A DNA stretch of 64,000 nt from the NCBI RefSeq assembly GCF_009674665.1, contig NZ_WKJD01000019.1, forward strand, positions 310,001 to 374,000, given 5' to 3'. The position numbers were made by a program, and so were the translations under genes. This document shows, piece after piece, positions 63,182 through 64,000 of this stretch; position 1 is the first letter of the stretch; every line of letters begins with the position of its first letter. This DNA comes from Agromyces kandeliae. Its GTDB lineage: Bacteria; Actinomycetota; Actinomycetes; Actinomycetales; Microbacteriaceae. Below the pieces are notes generated by a model. The model was given only the letters and a program-made list of their open reading frames with translations, made no database searches and was not told the DNA's origin.

Positions 63182-63191
63182 ACGGTAGCCT
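63182..63191. promoter_or_regulatory. Overlapping divergent promoters of thiL and the DUF3515 gene
   Basis: In the 25-bp gap, plus-strand TAGCCT (63186-63191) and minus-strand TACCGT (63182-63187) share the same TA step. Each ends 7-8 bp before its start codon, so both genes are expected to be leaderless. Confidence 0.55.
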
Positions 63192-63199
63192 GATCGACG

Positions 63200-63730
63200 A
63201 TGCCAACTCCCCCGTCAGGCCGCCCACGGCGCCGCAGTGCGCGCCTCGGTGCAGCCGCGCTCGTCGCGGCCTCGACCGTGCCGCTCCTCGCCGGCTGCAG
63301 CCAGCCGGTCCCCTTCGATCCCGCACCGGATGCCGCGGACGCCGACTGCGCCTCGGTCGTGGTCCGCCTCCCCGACCAGGTCGCCGGGCTCGACGCCCGC
63401 GAGACCACCGCGCAGGGCACGGGAGCCTGGGGCTCGCCGGCATCGGTGCTGCTCCGATGCGGGGTCGAGCCGCCCGGCCCCACGACGCTGCGCTGCGTGA
63501 GCGTCGACGACGTCGATTGGATCATCGACGAGTCCGACGCGCCGACCTACCGCTTCGTGACCTACGGACGCACGCCCGCCGTCGAGGTCGTCGTCGACAA
63601 CGACACGGTCGCCGGCTCCACGGCCATCGCAGACCTCTCGGGCGCGGTCGCCGCGATCCCGGCCGTGGGCGGATGCACCGACCTCGAGGACCTCGCCCCC
63701 GCGACAGACGGGTCGGCCGACGCCGGCTGA
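63200..63730 (+). CDS. DUF3515 lipoprotein
   Basis: A 176-aa exported protein. The N-terminus has a basic region, a hydrophobic stretch (LGAAALVAASTVPLLAGC) and a lipobox LLAGC with the lipidated Cys at residue 33. The mature part carries the DUF3515 features: a DADCASVVVRLPDQVAGL segment, WGSPASVLLRCGVE, and DWIIDESD. Four Cys in the mature protein may form disulfides. Function unknown; in actinobacteria the family sits beside thiL, rsmD and ddl. The gene appears leaderless. Confidence 0.9.
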   Translation: MPTPPSGRPRRRSARLGAAALVAASTVPLLAGCSQPVPFDPAPDAADADCASVVVRLPDQVAGLDARETTAQGTGAWGSPASVLLRCGVEPPGPTTLRCVSVDDVDWIIDESDAPTYRFVTYGRTPAVEVVVDNDTVAGSTAIADLSGAVAAIPAVGGCTDLEDLAPATDGSADAG

Positions 63731-63772
63731 CCCGGCCGCGCCATCCGGCCGGCGTCGTCGCGGCGACCCGAC

Positions 63773-64000
63773 TCAGCCGACGCGGACGCCCCGCGCCAGC
63801 CCGACCCGGATGAGCTCGTCGATCAGCTCGGGGTAGCTCACGCCCGACTCCTGCCAGCACCGCGGGAACATCGAGATCGGCGTGAAGCCCGGCATCGTGT
63901 TCAGCTCGTTGACGACGAACCCCTCCTCGGTGAGGAAGAAGTCCACGCGCGCGAGCCCCTCGGCACCGATCGCCTGGAAGGAACGGATCGCGAGGTCGCG
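63773..64000 (-). CDS. ddl: D-alanine--D-alanine ligase, C-terminal part (partial)
   Basis: The window ends inside this gene; only the last about 75 codons are visible. They read FLVEG-type ATP-grasp sequence with [20 protein letters not shown] and the end [13 protein letters not shown]. The Asn-Thr-Met-Pro-Gly-Phe motif of Ddl supports a cell-wall ligase that joins two D-Ala. It is convergent with the DUF3515 gene (42-bp gap holding a CCGGCC/GGCCGG pair). Confidence 0.9.
   Translation of the reverse strand, partial: RDLAIRSFQAIGAEGLARVDFFLTEEGFVVNELNTMPGFTPISMFPRCWQESGVSYPELIDELIRVGLARGVRVG

Larger units (their letters stand above)
1028..63334. repeat. Dispersed octamer CGGATGCC/GGCATCCG
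   Basis: Hand count: 31 copies as CGGATGCC and 17 as GGCATCCG on the plus strand. Examples of the first are at 1028, 4529, 6557, 9785, 11675, 13500, 19172, 21733, 25324, 27133, 32677, 37102, 41912, 44709, 44726, 48343, 54858, 59099 and 63327. Examples of the second are at 8105, 11995, 16346, 21963, 25424, 32409, 40495, 43331 and 60225. Both orientations and several reading frames are used. Seven copies are in intergenic gaps (13500, 25424, 40495, 41912, 44709, 44726, 48343). Confidence 0.8.

Noticed and set aside
1..64000. tRNA, rRNA, tmRNA, 4.5S RNA or riboswitch genes
   Set aside because: No cloverleaf, rRNA stretch or known riboswitch core was seen in any intergenic gap; all gaps are under 300 bp. 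A covariance-model search would be decisive.

Overview
The window is chromosomal DNA from a high-GC Gram-positive bacterium, most likely a member of the Microbacteriaceae (Agromyces-like). This is inferred from the gene set and order: a DivIVA-repeat protein beside cdsA, YraN-ComM-DprA-XerC downstream of rplS-lepB-rnhB-DUF2469, DUF2004 between ftsY and ffh, frequent GTG starts, several apparently leaderless genes, and very GC-rich third positions. There is no tRNA, rRNA, CRISPR array, insertion sequence or phage gene.

The backbone is one conserved housekeeping conveyor read almost entirely on the minus strand. From right to left it runs: ddl (partial), thiL, TPR protein, recG, coaD, MoxR-DUF58-transglutaminase, DUF177-rpmF-rnc-mutM, smc, ftsY-DUF2004-ffh, rpsP-khpA-rimM-trmD, rplS-lepB-rnhB-DUF2469-yraN-comM-dprA, a phosphoesterase and xerC, then rpsB-tsf, pyrH-frr-cdsA and the DivIVA-repeat gene. 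It covers SRP targeting, ribosome assembly and tRNA/rRNA modification, chromosome organisation, DNA repair and uptake, and envelope precursor synthesis.

Metabolic modules are set into this backbone. (1) 14953-26305 is a nitrate/nitrite assimilation island: nirD on the minus strand; nirB, cobA, a HemD/OmpR-type fusion regulator (NnaR-like), narK, nasA and a flavoprotein with a [2Fe-2S] domain on the plus strand; and a CbiX-type chelatase on the minus strand. Four promoters here share one architecture, GAAAC followed exactly 10 bp later by a TANNNT -10 element, with further GAAAC/GTTAC blocks about 22 bp upstream, as expected for GlnR boxes. (2) 28641-36080 is a hydroxyproline/proline-type catabolic region: an ornithine-cyclodeaminase family reductase plus a proline-racemase family enzyme on the plus strand, and on the minus strand a GntR/FCD regulator, a three-subunit D-hydroxyproline dehydrogenase, a DapA-family deaminase and a 4-hydroxyproline epimerase. 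Two related palindromes lie at the gntR start and at an internal promoter. (3) Smaller inserts are a YbdK-type ligase and a GH1 glucosidase (36198-38790), a luciferase-like flavoprotein with a GH13 trehalose-synthase-like enzyme (42052-44707), and two tandem two-domain acetyltransferases (48492-50686).

The most unusual DNA-level signal is a dispersed octamer, CGGATGCC/GGCATCCG. I counted 48 copies by hand against roughly 5-6 expected from base composition at about 73% GC. It occurs in both orientations, in several reading frames, and more often than expected in intergenic gaps. Other signals worth testing are a 25-bp divergent gap (thiL/DUF3515) whose two -10 elements share the same TA step, and a -10 element that contains the stop codon of the preceding gene (53170-53175). 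No wholly new multi-gene system could be established from sequence alone.
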